NCBI RefSeq assembly: GCF_036014175.1
Contig: NZ_CP107917.1
Location: forward strand, 1,178,001-1,242,000
Origin: Streptomyces sp. NBC_00443
Lineage (GTDB): Bacteria > Actinomycetota > Actinomycetes > Streptomycetales > Streptomycetaceae
Direction: 5' to 3'
Length of the DNA stretch: 64,000 nucleotides
Part shown: piece after piece, positions 53,383 through 63,364 of the stretch
Numbering within the stretch: position 1 is the first letter of the stretch
How the letters are laid out: every line of letters starts with the position of its first letter
Notes under the pieces: generated by a model
The model's input: the letters and a program-made list of their open reading frames with translations, nothing else
Told to the model about the DNA's origin: nothing
Database searches by the model: none
Program-made: the position numbers and the translations under genes

Positions 53383-54335
53383 TCAGCCGAGGGAGACGCC
53401 CTTCGAGCGGAGGTAGGCGACCGGGTCCAGGTCCGAGCCGTAGTCCGGGGTGGTGCGGATCTCGAAGTGGAGGTGCGGGCCGGTGACGTTGCCGGTCGCG
53501 CCGGAGAGCCCGATCTGCTGGCCCGCCGTCACGGACTGGCCGCTGGAGACGGACAGCGAGGACAGGTGGGCGTACTGGGCGTAGTGGCCGTCGGCGAGCT
53601 GGATGACGACCTGGTTGCCGTACGCGCCGCCCCAGCCGGCCGAGACGACGGTGCCCGCGCCGACCGCCTTCAGGGGGTGCCGGTGGGGGCGGAGAAGTCG
53701 ACACCGGTGTGGTAACCGCTGGACCACATGCTGCCCGCCACCTTGTAGGCGGTGCCGAGGGTGGCACCGTCGAGGGGGGCGGAGAAGCCGCTGGAGGCGC
53801 TGGTGTTCTCGGCGCTCTGGGCGGTCGTGTTGGTCTTCGGCGCGGTGGACTTGGACGCCGAGGACTTCGAGGCGGTCGTGTCCGAGGACGACTTCGAAGG
53901 CGCGGAGGAGGAAGACGAGGGCGCGGACGACGGCTTGGGGGCGCTCGTCTCGGCCTGCTTGCCGCCGATGGTGAGCTTCAGGCCCGGGTGGATCAGCGCC
54001 GGGTCCGCGCCGACGGCCTCGCGGTTGTCGGCGTAGAGCTTCTTCCAGCCACCGCTGACGTTCTGGTCGTCGGCGATCTTCGCCAGGTAGTCGCCGACCT
54101 TGACCGCATAGGTCCGCGTGTCCGCCTTCTTGCCGGAGGCCTTCTTCTCGGCCTTCTTCTCGGCGGCCGGAGCGGACTGAACGGCCTTTTCCGAAACGGA
54201 CTGAGAGGGAGCGGCGTGGGCGCCGGTGGCTCCGATGAGCGGGAGAGCGAGAGCGGCGCCACCGGTTCCGGCGACGGCGATGGAGCGGGTGAAGCGCAGG
54301 GACTTCGGGCGGCGATGCTTACCCTTCGCGGGCAT
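53383..54335 (-). pseudogene. M23 peptidase with LysM domain, interrupted by a one-base frameshift
   Basis: ATG 54335 opens a secreted protein: basic N-terminus, hydrophobic IAVAGTGGAALALPLIGATGAHA, a LysM domain (YAVKVGDYLAKIADDQNV to LIHPGLKLTI), a Ser/Lys/Ala linker, and the start of the M23 domain (GYHTGVDFSAPTGTP), then a stop. The next frame continues LKAVGAGTVVSAGWGG through YAQYAHLSSLSV and the metal motif GPHLHFEIR to 53383. One more base in the five-G run at 53673-53677 joins them into 317 residues. The enzyme would cleave peptidoglycan cross-bridges. Sequencing error is likely; a riboswitch precedes it. Confidence 0.85.
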
Positions 54336-54384
54336 GGCGAATTCCTCTCCGGCGCCTGCGAGGTGAGCTGTCGGGTGCGGGCTG

Positions 54385-54540
54385 GAGATGCCCGGTCGCG
54401 TCGGGACGCGACTTGACCCCAAGCCGTTCCGGAGACCGGAACAGGCGGTTGTACCTGTGGGTCCCCTGCTCCTGCCGGGTACGGGTGAGTTAGCGCGGGA
54501 TCCGGTCGGCGGCAGGATTAGGCGTCCGTCCGGATTGGTG
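54385..54540 (-). promoter_or_regulatory. Cyclic di-AMP riboswitch (ydaO/yuaA type)
   Basis: The minus-strand leader of the peptidase gene contains the characteristic ydaO segments: ACGCCTAATCCTGCCGCC (about 54509-54526), GGCAGGAGCAGGGGACCCAC (about 54457-54476) and GGGGTCAAGTCGC (about 54408-54420). In Streptomyces this element is known to precede cell-wall hydrolase genes such as rpfA and M23 peptidases, switching them off at high c-di-AMP. Boundaries are approximate. Confidence 0.85.
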
Positions 54541-54545
54541 TGGAA

Positions 54546-54804
54546 CGTAAGCGAGGAAGACGCACGGGAACAAGTGAGGGGTTCCGTCCGAATGCGTTCC
54601 TGTTGATCCCTTGTGGGAATTACCGGTCACACTCCGTGAATTATCGGGGCATCGCCCGACTCAAAACCCCTCGAAAAGCATGTGAATTACGTGAACATGA
54701 CGAGCGACGCACGGTCACGAATATGACGCTCCTCACGTGACACTTCTCCAGCTCCCCTTACTCCAGAGCGAGTTGGAATGAATGTGCCAATTCGGACAGA
54801 ACCC
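54546..54804. other. Non-coding DNA upstream of the riboswitch
   Basis: About 260 bases, lower in GC than the surroundings, between the riboswitch and the 3' end of the alpha-galactosidase gene. It must contain the promoter for the riboswitch transcript; no terminator hairpin for the galactosidase gene was obvious. Confidence 0.5.
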
Positions 54805-56874
54805 CTAGATGCGACGCAGTCGGATAACCGTCGCATCAAGGTCGCCGCGCAGTCTGGTGTGCAGTCCGTGATGCACCAATACAGCCCCTCGGTGAATTTC
54901 GCCCGTTTCAAGGCATTCATACGATGCTGCCGGGTCGAGGGCGCGCAGTCGCAGTGCCGGGACGGGTTCGCCGTAGCTCTGGGCCTGGAGCCAGGCCAGG
55001 ACGACCGTCTCGTCACCGAGCACGTACTGCACGGCGCTCAGCCCACCCGCCGGAGGCCGCAGGCGATAGAGGTCGCCGCGCTGCACCAAGGGCCGGATCT
55101 GCTTGTAGAGCGTCACCCACTCCTTCGCTTCGGCGAGGTCCTCCTCGGCCCACCGGGTGAGGTCGCCGCCGACGCCGAGCACACCGGCCATGGCGCTCAC
55201 GAACCGGAAGCGCAGAAAGGCCGCCCGGTGGTTGAGCATGGCGTTCGGACTGTCGGTGACCCAGGCGGCCATGGCCCTCGCCGGGTGGATCTGGCTGAAG
55301 CCGTGCTGGATCGCGAGCCGGTCGAGAGGGTCGGTGCTGTCCGAGGTCCACACCTGGTCGGTACGGCTCAGCACGCCGAGGTCGATCCGTCCGCCGCCGC
55401 CCGAGCAGGACTCGAAGGCGACGCCGGGGTGAGCGGCGCGCAGCCGGTCCAGCAGGCCGTACAAGGCGCGCACATGGTCGACCCACAGACGCTGCGGGTA
55501 CGCCTCGCCGGGCCAGCCGGCGTCGGTGAAGCAGCGGTTGAAGTCCCACTTCACATAGTCGATCGGGGCACTGGAGAGGAGTCCGTCGAGCTGCTCCCAG
55601 AGGTACTGCTGGACGTCGTCGCGCGCGAGATTCAGTACGAGCTGATTGCGAAGCTCCGTCCGCTTTCGTCCCGTTTGATGCTGAACCCATTCGGGATGGG
55701 CCCGATACAACTCACTGTCCGGATTGACCATTTCCGGTTCGACCCAGATACCGAACTGCATGCCGAGTGCGTGCACGTACTCGGCGAGCGGCTCGAGCCC
55801 GGACGGGAAGCGGTCGGGGTTGGGCGTCCAGTCGCCGAGCCCGGCGCGATCGCTGGTGCGCTTCCCGAACCAGCCGTCGTCGACGACGAACAGCTCGACG
55901 CCGATGGCCGCGGCCCGCCGCGCGAGCAGGCTCTGCTGCTCCTCGGAGATGTCGAACTCCGTCGCCTCCCAGGAGTTGAACAGCACCGGCCGGTCCTGGT
56001 CCGCGTCCGGGATCACGTACGCGCGCTGGTACGCATGCCAGGCGCGGCTGGCCCCGCCGAAGCCGCCGTCGCTCCACAGGCCGGCGAAGACGGGCGTCGT
56101 GAAGGACTCCCCCGCCGCGAGGCGCAGCAGGCCCGAGTCGTCGTATCCGGCACCGCCGGTGATCTGCACGCGCGCGTCGGGGAGTTGCGCCACGGCGATA
56201 CGCCAGGACCCCGACCAGCCGAGGGCGCAGCCGAAGACCTCGCCGCGCTCCTCGGTGGCGTCCGTGTCGAGCGCGACCCAGGGCAGGTGCTGATGCCCGG
56301 TGTGTCCGCGGCGGCTGCCGATGACCTTCTCACCGTAGGTGAGTGGGGCCTGCGCAAGCCGGGACTCGGCGCCCCACCGGCCGTGCAGCTGGGACAACCG
56401 CCAGTCCTCCCGGTCGGGCAGCGTCCAGGTGGCCGAGTCGGCGCGCAGCAGCTCCAGGACAGGTCCCTGGTTGTCCAGGGTCACCCAGCGCTCCACGACG
56501 TCTGCGCGCATCCGGTAGTGCAGAGTGACGTTCAGCCCGCCGTCACGAAAGCGCAACCGCAGTTCGTCACCCTCGGTCTCATAGCGTTCGAAACCCCACT
56601 CGGTGCCACGCCGGTCGTCGGTGCGCACGGACAGGGCGGGCCGTACGAAGCGGGGGCCGCCCTCGACCGGGTACTCCTCGCGGCCGTCGAGCGGGGACTC
56701 GAAGGGCCAGTATTCCGGCAGCGGGCGCACGGCGAGGGCCTCGGCGTCGACGAGGGCGATGCGCGGGCCCCAGTGGAGGTGCAGGAGCTCCTCGGCGTCC
56801 GTCAGATGGACGGCGTAGCTGCTGGTCGGCCCGGAGAGGAGCCACGTACGGCCGTTGTCGGAGATCTCCAGCAT
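54805..56874 (-). CDS. Alpha-galactosidase, glycoside hydrolase family 36
   Basis: 689-residue GH36 enzyme without a signal peptide, hence intracellular. N-terminal beta-sandwich to about residue 300, then the TIM barrel: VELFVVDDGWFGKRTSDRAG, GIWVEPEMVNPDSEL, the nucleophile Asp in YVKWDFNRCF and the acid/base region WTSDSTDPLDR; FESCSGGGGRIDLG is also typical. It hydrolyses terminal alpha-galactosides such as melibiose or raffinose. ATG 56874 (MLEISDNGRTW) follows GGGGG; the longer frame upstream encodes non-family residues. No transporter or regulator is adjacent. Confidence 0.9.
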   Translation of the reverse strand: MLEISDNGRTWLLSGPTSSYAVHLTDAEELLHLHWGPRIALVDAEALAVRPLPEYWPFESPLDGREEYPVEGGPRFVRPALSVRTDDRRGTEWGFERYETEGDELRLRFRDGGLNVTLHYRMRADVVERWVTLDNQGPVLELLRADSATWTLPDREDWRLSQLHGRWGAESRLAQAPLTYGEKVIGSRRGHTGHQHLPWVALDTDATEERGEVFGCALGWSGSWRIAVAQLPDARVQITGGAGYDDSGLLRLAAGESFTTPVFAGLWSDGGFGGASRAWHAYQRAYVIPDADQDRPVLFNSWEATEFDISEEQQSLLARRAAAIGVELFVVDDGWFGKRTSDRAGLGDWTPNPDRFPSGLEPLAEYVHALGMQFGIWVEPEMVNPDSELYRAHPEWVQHQTGRKRTELRNQLVLNLARDDVQQYLWEQLDGLLSSAPIDYVKWDFNRCFTDAGWPGEAYPQRLWVDHVRALYGLLDRLRAAHPGVAFESCSGGGGRIDLGVLSRTDQVWTSDSTDPLDRLAIQHGFSQIHPARAMAAWVTDSPNAMLNHRAAFLRFRFVSAMAGVLGVGGDLTRWAEEDLAEAKEWVTLYKQIRPLVQRGDLYRLRPPAGGLSAVQYVLGDETVVLAWLQAQSYGEPVPALRLRALDPAASYECLETGEIHRGAVLVHHGLHTRLRGDLDATVIRLRRI

Positions 56875-57065
56875 CAAGCCCCCATAGATCTGAAACAGAT
56901 ACGAACAGTTGCCACCAAGTACCAACATCATCAAGGATTCCGCGGCCCCGGGGCAACGCCTGTGGACAACTCATTGCCCCAGGAAGCCATGTCGTATCGT
57001 CGAGAGCGCACCCCGTCGGCCGCATCGCCGAGCCGCGTCGACGGGGTCGACTGGGAGGAGCCCCC

Positions 57066-57863
57066 GTGACGCAGCAGATCCCGTCGACCGAGCCCGAGTT
57101 GGCCGGAGTTCGCAACTTTCGTGACGTGGGCGGACTGCCGACCGTGGACGGGCGGCGGGTGCGGTACGGGGTTCTGTTCCGCAGCGGCCACCTCGCGCAC
57201 GCGACCGAGGACGACGCAGCCTTCCTCGACACCCTGGGGCTGCACACGATCTTCGACTTCCGCAACGCGGCCGACCAGAAGCTCGAAGGCGCCGATGTGG
57301 AACTGCGGGGCGTGCGGAACCTGAACCTGCCGCTGTCCGACCCCGCGGACGGCGCCGAGTTCTGGAAGATGGTCCGGGACGGCAACCTCGACCAACTTCG
57401 GGAGATCCTGGCCGACGGCAAGGGCGCCGGCCGGATGATCGCCTCCTACCGCATGATCATCAAGGAGCGCACCGCCGAGCACTCCCAGGTGCTGCACTCC
57501 CTCGCGCAGGACAGCGTCCCGGCCCTGATGCACTGCGCGGCCGGCAAGGACCGCGCGGGCCTGTCCATCGCCGTGACGCTGCTCGCCCTCGGCGTCGAGC
57601 GCGAGGCGATCCTCGCCGACTACCTGGAGTCGAACGCCAAGCACCGCCGCTACAAGGTGCGCCGCAGCGGCAGCGACGCCTCGACCTACTCGCCCGAGGT
57701 CATGGAGCTGCTCAGCCCCCTGTTCGACGCGCGGGCCGAGTATCTGACGGCGGCCTTCGACACGATCGACGCGGCGTGGGGCGGCGTCGACCCGTACCTG
57801 GAGCAGGGCCTGCGGCTCACCGCGGAGACCCGGGAGCGGCTGCGGGAGCGCCTGCTCGACTGA
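57066..57863 (+). CDS. Tyrosine/serine protein phosphatase (Y_phosphatase3 type)
   Basis: 265-residue phosphatase with the Cx5R loop ALMHCAAGKDRAGLS near residue 158 and the N-terminal GVRNFRDVGGLPTVDGRRV typical of the family that includes Mycobacterium PtpB. It may act on phosphoproteins or phosphoinositides. GTG 57066 follows GGGAGGAG. It is divergent from the galactosidase and convergent with the hopanoid-side genes. Confidence 0.9.
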   Translation: MTQQIPSTEPELAGVRNFRDVGGLPTVDGRRVRYGVLFRSGHLAHATEDDAAFLDTLGLHTIFDFRNAADQKLEGADVELRGVRNLNLPLSDPADGAEFWKMVRDGNLDQLREILADGKGAGRMIASYRMIIKERTAEHSQVLHSLAQDSVPALMHCAAGKDRAGLSIAVTLLALGVEREAILADYLESNAKHRRYKVRRSGSDASTYSPEVMELLSPLFDARAEYLTAAFDTIDAAWGGVDPYLEQGLRLTAETRERLRERLLD

Positions 57864-57915
57864 CGCCGGGCGGCCGGCGGCGCGCCCGCCTGCACATCCG
57901 CGCCGCGCGGACCGG

Positions 57916-58038
57916 CTACTGCTGCGCGCCCATCTCGAACAGCAGGTAGATGAACGCCGCGAAGACGTGTCCGACCGCGATGTAGATGATGAGCCGCACC
58001 CACAGGGCGCGCGGGAACTTCTCCTCCATGTCGCTCAT
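57916..58038 (-). CDS. DUF6126 small membrane protein
   Basis: 40-residue peptide, MSDMEEKFPRALWVRL then one transmembrane segment IIYIAVGHVFAAFIYLLFEM and a short tail. It matches the small DUF6126 proteins often found next to an XRE regulator in Streptomyces. The start overlaps the stop of the XRE gene (ATGA), so it is co-translated. Function unknown. Confidence 0.8.
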   Translation of the reverse strand: MSDMEEKFPRALWVRLIIYIAVGHVFAAFIYLLFEMGAQQ

Positions 58039-58709
58039 GGCGCCTCTCCAGGGGTGGGGCCCAGACACAGCGTGGCCGTGGGGCTCTGCAGCAGGGTGTG
58101 GACGAACAGGAGCTCGACCCCGCCCTGATCCAGGGCGGCGATCCGGTGCGGGGTGAGCGAGTCGAAATGAGCGCTGTCGCCGGGCGCGAGCCGGTGCGTG
58201 GCGTCCCCGAGGCGCAGCCGCAACCGCCCCTTGAGTACGTGGAGCCACTCCTCGCCGGGATGCACGCGCACGATGTCGCCCTGCGAGCCGTACGGCACGT
58301 GCACGCGCAGGGCCTGCATCCCGCGCCCGGACGCCCCCGCCTGCCAGTACGTCCAGCCGCCGGCCGCGGTCGGCTCCATGTCGGCGGCACGCACCACGGC
58401 GTCCCGGTCGGCGACCGTCTCACCGAGCAGCTCGGAGACGGTCGTACCGTAGATACGTGCGAGTGCGAGCAGCATCGGCAGCGAGGGCTGGCGCTGCCCG
58501 GTCTCCAGGCGGGACAGGTGCGCGGGCGACAGACCGGCTGCGCGGGCCGCGGCCTCCAGGGTGAGGGAGGCACGGCGGCGCAGCGCGCGAAGCCGGGGCG
58601 CGACGGCGGGCAGGGCATCGACCAGCCCGTCATCAGCCTCGGCCCCGGGTTCCGGCTCACGCTCGGCCTCGGGTTCTGGCTCGGTCTCGGGAGAGCTCAT
58701 GCTCTCCAT
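58035..58709 (-). CDS. XRE-family regulator with cupin domain beside the hopanoid genes
   Basis: 224-residue regulator. An acidic Glu/Pro-rich N-terminal tail (residues 5-27) precedes the HTH (LRALRRRASLTLEAAARAAG, AHLSRLETGQRQPSLPML) and a C-terminal cupin (HPGEEWLHVLKGRLRLRLG, LTPHRIAALD). Start ATG 58709 or 58700. Two identical-spacing dyads directly upstream mark it as autoregulated. It is divergently placed relative to nothing: the HpnO-like gene ends upstream on the same strand, so the site lies between them. Confidence 0.88.
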   Translation of the reverse strand: MESMSSPETEPEPEAEREPEPGAEADDGLVDALPAVAPRLRALRRRASLTLEAAARAAGLSPAHLSRLETGQRQPSLPMLLALARIYGTTVSELLGETVADRDAVVRAADMEPTAAGGWTYWQAGASGRGMQALRVHVPYGSQGDIVRVHPGEEWLHVLKGRLRLRLGDATHRLAPGDSAHFDSLTPHRIAALDQGGVELLFVHTLLQSPTATLCLGPTPGEAP

Positions 58710-58721
58710 TCAGCCGGAGAA

Positions 58722-58756
58722 TTGCCTCTGCGGCAAATTTCTTGCCTCGAAGGCAA
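58722..58756 (-). promoter_or_regulatory. Twin operators TTGCC-N5-GGCAA upstream of the XRE-cupin gene
   Basis: Two 15-bp dyads, 58722-58736 (TTGCCTCTGCGGCAA) and 58742-58756 (TTGCCTCGAAGGCAA), are centred 20 bases apart, about two helical turns, so two dimers would bind the same DNA face. They start 13 bases before the start codon. Strong candidate autoregulatory sites. Confidence 0.75.
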
Positions 58757-58776
58757 AAGACGGAGATCCCCGGCCG

Positions 58777-60162
58777 TCAGCGGTTGGCGACCGCCTGCTT
58801 GATCAGCGTCTTGCCGAAGTCCCACATCAGCCCGCCCCCGCTGTGGGCATCATCCATCACGTCCGTGAAGGCGTCGACGAACCGGTCCACCTCGCGCTCG
58901 CCGATGACAAGCGGCGGGATCAGCTTGATCACCTCCAGGTGGTCCCCGGAGACCTGGGTGAGGATCCGGTGCCGCCGCAGCAGCGGCACGACGACCATCT
59001 GCGCGAACAGGCCCTTGCGCGCGGCCTGCAGCATGGTCCAACGGCTCCGCAGCTTCAACGAGTCGGGCCTGCCGAACTCGATGCCGATCATCAGGCCCCG
59101 GCCACGGACGTCGGCGAGCAGCTCGTACTTGTCGATCAGTGCCGCGAGCCGGGACCTCAGCTGCTCCCCGGTCGCCCGCGCGTTCGCGACGATCTGCTCG
59201 TCCTCGATGACCGACAGCACGGCGAGCCCGGCGGCCATGGCCTGTGCGTTGGATCCGAAGCTCGCCGAGTGGACGAGCACGCGGTCCATGGACGAGTAGA
59301 CCTTCTTGAAGATCCAGTCCCTGCCGAGGGTGGCACCCACCGGCACATATCCGCCGGAGAGCGCCTTGGCCACACACACCAGGTCCGGCTCCACACCGTC
59401 CTCGTGCTGGTAGGCGTAGAAGTCCCCGGTACGGCCCAGTCCCGTCTGCACCTCGTCGGCGATGAGTAGCGCCTTGTGCTTGTGCAGCAGTTCCTGGGCG
59501 GCCCGCAGATAGCCGGGCGGGGCTTCATGCACGCCCTTGCCCTGGATCGGCTCGACGATCAGGGCGGCGACGTCGCCCTTCTTCAACTCCCTTGCCAGGG
59601 TGTCGAGATCGCCGAGCTGTACGGCCGTGTCGGGCAGCAGAGGGGCGAAGCCGTCCCGGAAGCCGGACTCGCCGTTGACCGACAGCGAGCCGGTGGTCAG
59701 TCCGTGGAATGCGTGGTCGCAGTACAGAATCCTGGGCTTGCCGGTGACGAACCGCGCGAACTTCAGCGCTGTCTCCACCGCCTCCGTACCGCTGTTGCCG
59801 AAGAACACCCGGTCCAGGTGCGGGCTGTGTGCGAGCAGCTTCTCGGCCAGCAGCCCGGGCAGCGGCTGGCAGTCGAAGCGGGTGAGGTCGGCGAGCTGGG
59901 CGTCGAGGACGTCGTGCAGCGCCTTGCGGACGACGGGGTGGTGGCGCCCCAGGCCCATCACCCCGAATCCGGCGAGCATGTCCAGATAGTCGTCGCCGTC
60001 CGCGTCCCAGAAATAGGCGCCCTCGGCCCGCTCGTAGACCTTGTCGAAGCCGATGGTGTGCAGCATGCGCGGGAGCTGGTGGTTGAGGTGCCTGGTGTGC
60101 AGCTCGTAGCGCTCGGCTCCGCGCTCGGCAAGGAGTCTGCCGAGGTCGAACTCCGTGGTCAT
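58777..60162 (-). CDS. Class III aminotransferase, HpnO-like (aminobacteriohopanetriol formation)
   Basis: 461-residue PLP aminotransferase of the ornithine/acetylornithine type. [18 protein letters not shown] contacts PLP phosphate, [16 protein letters not shown] holds the PLP-binding Asp and [15 protein letters not shown] holds the Schiff-base Lys. Its start overlaps the dxs stop (ATGA) within an operon with dxs, ispG and hpnH, the order found in Streptomyces hopanoid clusters. There it is thought to convert ribosylhopane-derived aldehyde to aminotrihydroxybacteriohopane; this assignment is by context. Confidence 0.85.
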   Translation of the reverse strand: MTTEFDLGRLLAERGAERYELHTRHLNHQLPRMLHTIGFDKVYERAEGAYFWDADGDDYLDMLAGFGVMGLGRHHPVVRKALHDVLDAQLADLTRFDCQPLPGLLAEKLLAHSPHLDRVFFGNSGTEAVETALKFARFVTGKPRILYCDHAFHGLTTGSLSVNGESGFRDGFAPLLPDTAVQLGDLDTLARELKKGDVAALIVEPIQGKGVHEAPPGYLRAAQELLHKHKALLIADEVQTGLGRTGDFYAYQHEDGVEPDLVCVAKALSGGYVPVGATLGRDWIFKKVYSSMDRVLVHSASFGSNAQAMAAGLAVLSVIEDEQIVANARATGEQLRSRLAALIDKYELLADVRGRGLMIGIEFGRPDSLKLRSRWTMLQAARKGLFAQMVVVPLLRRHRILTQVSGDHLEVIKLIPPLVIGEREVDRFVDAFTDVMDDAHSGGGLMWDFGKTLIKQAVANR

Positions 60163-62153
60163 TCGGCCTTCTCCTTGGCTGCTCTCTCCTGGACTGCGTT
60201 CTCCTTGACTGCCTTCTTCTTGACCGGCACGACGGCACGACCCTCATGGCCGCCGGCACGACCGTCATGACCGCCCTCGGCCTCCTTCAGGGCGAGGCTC
60301 GCGCTGATCCGTCCGGCGACCTCCACGGGCGTGAGCCCGATGTCGGCGAGCACCTCACCCCGCTTGGCGTGCGCGAGGAACTGCTCCGGGATGCCGAACC
60401 GCCGTACGGGCACGTCGACTTCCGCGTCACCCAGCGCGAGCGCCACGGCGGAGCCGACTCCGGACGCGCGGCTGTTGTCCTCGACGACGGCCACCAGCCG
60501 GTGTTCGGCGGCGAGCGGCGCGAGTGCGGGGTCAACCGGCTTGACCCACCGCGGGTCGACGACGGTGCAGTTGATGCCGCGTGCCTGGAGCAGCTCGGCG
60601 GCCTTGAGGCACACCGGCGCCATCACGCCGACGGCTACGAGGAGGACCTCCGGCTCGCCCGCGTCCCGGTGCAGCACGTCCAGGCCGCCCACCCGGTCCA
60701 CCGCCGGGATCGACGGTCCGACCGACTCCTTGGGGAACCGGACCAGCGTGGGCGCGTCGTCGACGGCCACCGCCTCCCGCAGCTGGGCCCGCAGCTGGTC
60801 GGAGTCGCGCGGCGCGGCGATCCTGAGGCCGGGCACGACCTGGAGGATCGACATGTCCCACATGCCGTTGTGGGAAGGCCCGTCGGCGCCCGTGACGCCG
60901 GCCCGGTCGAGCACGAAGGTCACCCCGCACGCGTGCAGCGCGACGTCCATCAGCAGCTGGTCGAAGGCACGGTTCAGGAACGTGGCGTAGATGGCGACGA
61001 CGGGATGCACCCCGCCCGTCGCGAGCCCCGCAGCGGACACGGCCGCGTGCTGCTCGGCGATGCCGACGTCCCAGACCCGGTCCGGGAACCGCTCCGCGAA
61101 CTTGCCGAGCCCAACGGGATGCAGCATGGCCGCCGTGATCGCCACGACGTCCTCGCGCTCCTCGCCGATCCGCACGATCTCGTCGCCGAACACCGACGTC
61201 CACGAAGGTCCGTTGGACGGCGCGAGCGGCTCACAGGTCAGCGGGTCCATCACACCGACGGTGTGGAAGTGGTCCTCCTCGTGGGCGAGGGCGGGTTCAT
61301 AGCCGCGCCCCTTCTCCGTGAGGCAGTGGATCAGCACCGGCCCGTGGAAGCGCTTGGCCCGCCGCAGCGCGGACTCGACGGCGCCGATGTCGTGCCCGTC
61401 GATCGGGCCGACGTACTTCAGACCCAGGTCCTCGAACATGCCCTGCGGCGCGAAGGCGTCCTTGAAGCCCTTCTTCGCGCCGTGCAGCGACTCGTAGATC
61501 GTGTTGCCCACCAGCGGTGTCCGCAGCAGTACGTCCTTGCCCCAGGCCAGGACCCTCTCGTAGCTGTCGGTCGTGCGCAGGGTGGCCAGGTGGTTGGCCA
61601 GGCCGCCGATGGTGGGCGCGTACGAGCGTTCGTTGTCGTTGACGACGATGATCAGGGGCCGGTCCTTGGCGGCCGCGATGTTGTTGAGCGCCTCCCAGGC
61701 CATGCCGCCGGTCAGCGCCCCGTCGCCGATCACCGCGACGACGTGCCCCTTCTCGCCCTGCACCTGACGCGCCTTGGCCAGCCCGTCGGCCCAGCCGAGC
61801 GCGGTGGAGGCGTGGCTGTTCTCGACGATGTCGTGCTCGGACTCCTCCCGCGACGGGTAGCCGGACAGGCCGCCCTTGCCGCGCAGCTTGGAGAAATCCT
61901 GACGCCCCGTCAAAAGCTTGTGTACGTAGCTCTGGTGACCGGTGTCCCAGACGATGCGGTCGACCGGCGACTCGAAGACCCGGTGGAGCGCGATGGAGAG
62001 TTCCACCACCCCCAGATTGGGTCCGAGATGTCCACCGGTCCTGGCGACCGCGTGCACCAGGAACTCCCTGATCTCGTCGGACAGTTCACCGAGTTCCGCC
62101 TCGGACAGCGCCTTCAGGTCGCGTGGTCCCCGGATGCTCTCCAGAATCGTCAC
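60159..62153 (-). CDS. dxs: 1-deoxy-D-xylulose-5-phosphate synthase
   Basis: 664-residue thiamine-diphosphate enzyme condensing pyruvate and glyceraldehyde-3-phosphate, the first step of the MEP isoprenoid pathway. ThDP motif [32 protein letters not shown] and the transketolase region [18 protein letters not shown] are present. The last 40 or so residues are an unusual Gly/His/Arg then Lys/Ala/Glu-rich tail beyond the normal Dxs end. This is the hopanoid-cluster copy; Streptomyces usually has another dxs. GTG 62153 follows GAGAGGGGG. Confidence 0.94.
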   Translation of the reverse strand: MTILESIRGPRDLKALSEAELGELSDEIREFLVHAVARTGGHLGPNLGVVELSIALHRVFESPVDRIVWDTGHQSYVHKLLTGRQDFSKLRGKGGLSGYPSREESEHDIVENSHASTALGWADGLAKARQVQGEKGHVVAVIGDGALTGGMAWEALNNIAAAKDRPLIIVVNDNERSYAPTIGGLANHLATLRTTDSYERVLAWGKDVLLRTPLVGNTIYESLHGAKKGFKDAFAPQGMFEDLGLKYVGPIDGHDIGAVESALRRAKRFHGPVLIHCLTEKGRGYEPALAHEEDHFHTVGVMDPLTCEPLAPSNGPSWTSVFGDEIVRIGEEREDVVAITAAMLHPVGLGKFAERFPDRVWDVGIAEQHAAVSAAGLATGGVHPVVAIYATFLNRAFDQLLMDVALHACGVTFVLDRAGVTGADGPSHNGMWDMSILQVVPGLRIAAPRDSDQLRAQLREAVAVDDAPTLVRFPKESVGPSIPAVDRVGGLDVLHRDAGEPEVLLVAVGVMAPVCLKAAELLQARGINCTVVDPRWVKPVDPALAPLAAEHRLVAVVEDNSRASGVGSAVALALGDAEVDVPVRRFGIPEQFLAHAKRGEVLADIGLTPVEVAGRISASLALKEAEGGHDGRAGGHEGRAVVPVKKKAVKENAVQERAAKEKAE

Positions 62154-62184
62154 GCTCGGGCCCCCTCTCGGTCCGTGCCTGGCT

Positions 62185-63360
62185 TCAGCTCACAGTCACT
62201 TCTGGTTTCCCCGTGACGATGGAGGCGCCCATGGCGTCCCCGTCCTGCTCCATCTGCTCGGCGATCTTCATCGCCTCTTCGATCAGGGTCTCGACGATCC
62301 TGGACTCGGGGACGGTCTTGATGACCTCGCCCTTGACGAAGATCTGACCCTTGCCGTTGCCGGACGCGACCCCCAGGTCGGCCTCCCGTGCCTCACCGGG
62401 GCCGTTCACCACACATCCCATGACGGCGACACGCAGGGGCACCTCCATGCCCTCCAGGCCCACCGTGACCTCGTCGGCCAGCTTGTAGACGTCGACCTGC
62501 GCACGCCCGCACGACGGGCAGGAGACGATCTCCAGGCGCCGCTGCCTGAGGTTCAGGGACTCCAGGATCTGGATGCCCACCTTGACCTCCTCGGCCGGCG
62601 GGGCCGACAAGGAGACCCGGATGGTGTCGCCGATGCCCTGGGACAGCAGGGCGCCGAAGGCGACGGCCGACTTGATCGTGCCCTGGAAGGCCGGGCCCGC
62701 CTCCGTCACGCCGAGGTGGAGCGGGTAGTCGCACTGGGCCGCGAGCTGCTTGTACGCCTCGACCATCACGACCGGGTCATTGTGCTTGACCGAGATCTTG
62801 ATGTCCCGGAAGTCGTGCTCCTCGAAAAGCGACGCCTCCCACAGCGCCGACTCGACCAGGGCCTCCGGCGTCGCCCTGCCGTACTTCTGCAGCAGCCGCT
62901 TGTCGAGCGACCCGGCGTTCACGCCGATGCGGATCGGCGTGCCGTGGTCCTTGGCCGCCCGCGCGATCTCCTTGACCTTGTCGTCGAACTGCTTGATGTT
63001 GCCCGGATTGACACGTACGGCCGCACAGCCGGCCTCGATCGCCGCGAACACGTACTTCGGCTGGAAGTGGATGTCCGCGATCACCGGGATCTGGGACTTC
63101 CGGGCGATCGTGGCGAGCGCGTCCGCGTCGTCCTGCGTCGGACACGCCACGCGCACGATCTGGCAGCCAGAGGCCGTGAGCTCCGCGATCTGCTGGAGAG
63201 TGGCACCGATGTCCGACGTACGCGTCGTCGTCATCGACTGCACCGACACAGGGGCACCGCCCCCGACCGCCACCGGGCCGACCTGGATCTGCCGCGACAC
63301 ACGCCGCTCGGCGATAGGCCGGATGGGTACCTCGGGAACGCCCAAGGAGATGGCGGTCAT
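62185..63360 (-). CDS. ispG: 4-hydroxy-3-methylbut-2-enyl-diphosphate synthase
   Basis: 391-residue iron-sulfur enzyme (GcpE) of the MEP pathway. Cluster Cys residues are in [13 protein letters not shown] and [11 protein letters not shown]; the N-terminal barrel has [19 protein letters not shown] and [17 protein letters not shown] 63360 begins [11 protein letters not shown], four bases after the hpnH stop. With dxs it forms the isoprenoid supply part of the hopanoid operon. Confidence 0.95.
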   Translation of the reverse strand: MTAISLGVPEVPIRPIAERRVSRQIQVGPVAVGGGAPVSVQSMTTTRTSDIGATLQQIAELTASGCQIVRVACPTQDDADALATIARKSQIPVIADIHFQPKYVFAAIEAGCAAVRVNPGNIKQFDDKVKEIARAAKDHGTPIRIGVNAGSLDKRLLQKYGRATPEALVESALWEASLFEEHDFRDIKISVKHNDPVVMVEAYKQLAAQCDYPLHLGVTEAGPAFQGTIKSAVAFGALLSQGIGDTIRVSLSAPPAEEVKVGIQILESLNLRQRRLEIVSCPSCGRAQVDVYKLADEVTVGLEGMEVPLRVAVMGCVVNGPGEAREADLGVASGNGKGQIFVKGEVIKTVPESRIVETLIEEAMKIAEQMEQDGDAMGASIVTGKPEVTVS

Positions 63361-63364
63361 GGCG

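Noticed and set aside
54778..57069. 763-codon open frame on the plus strand opposite the alpha-galactosidase
   Set aside because: Antisense shadow of a clear GH36 gene; no recognisable domain or ribosome site.
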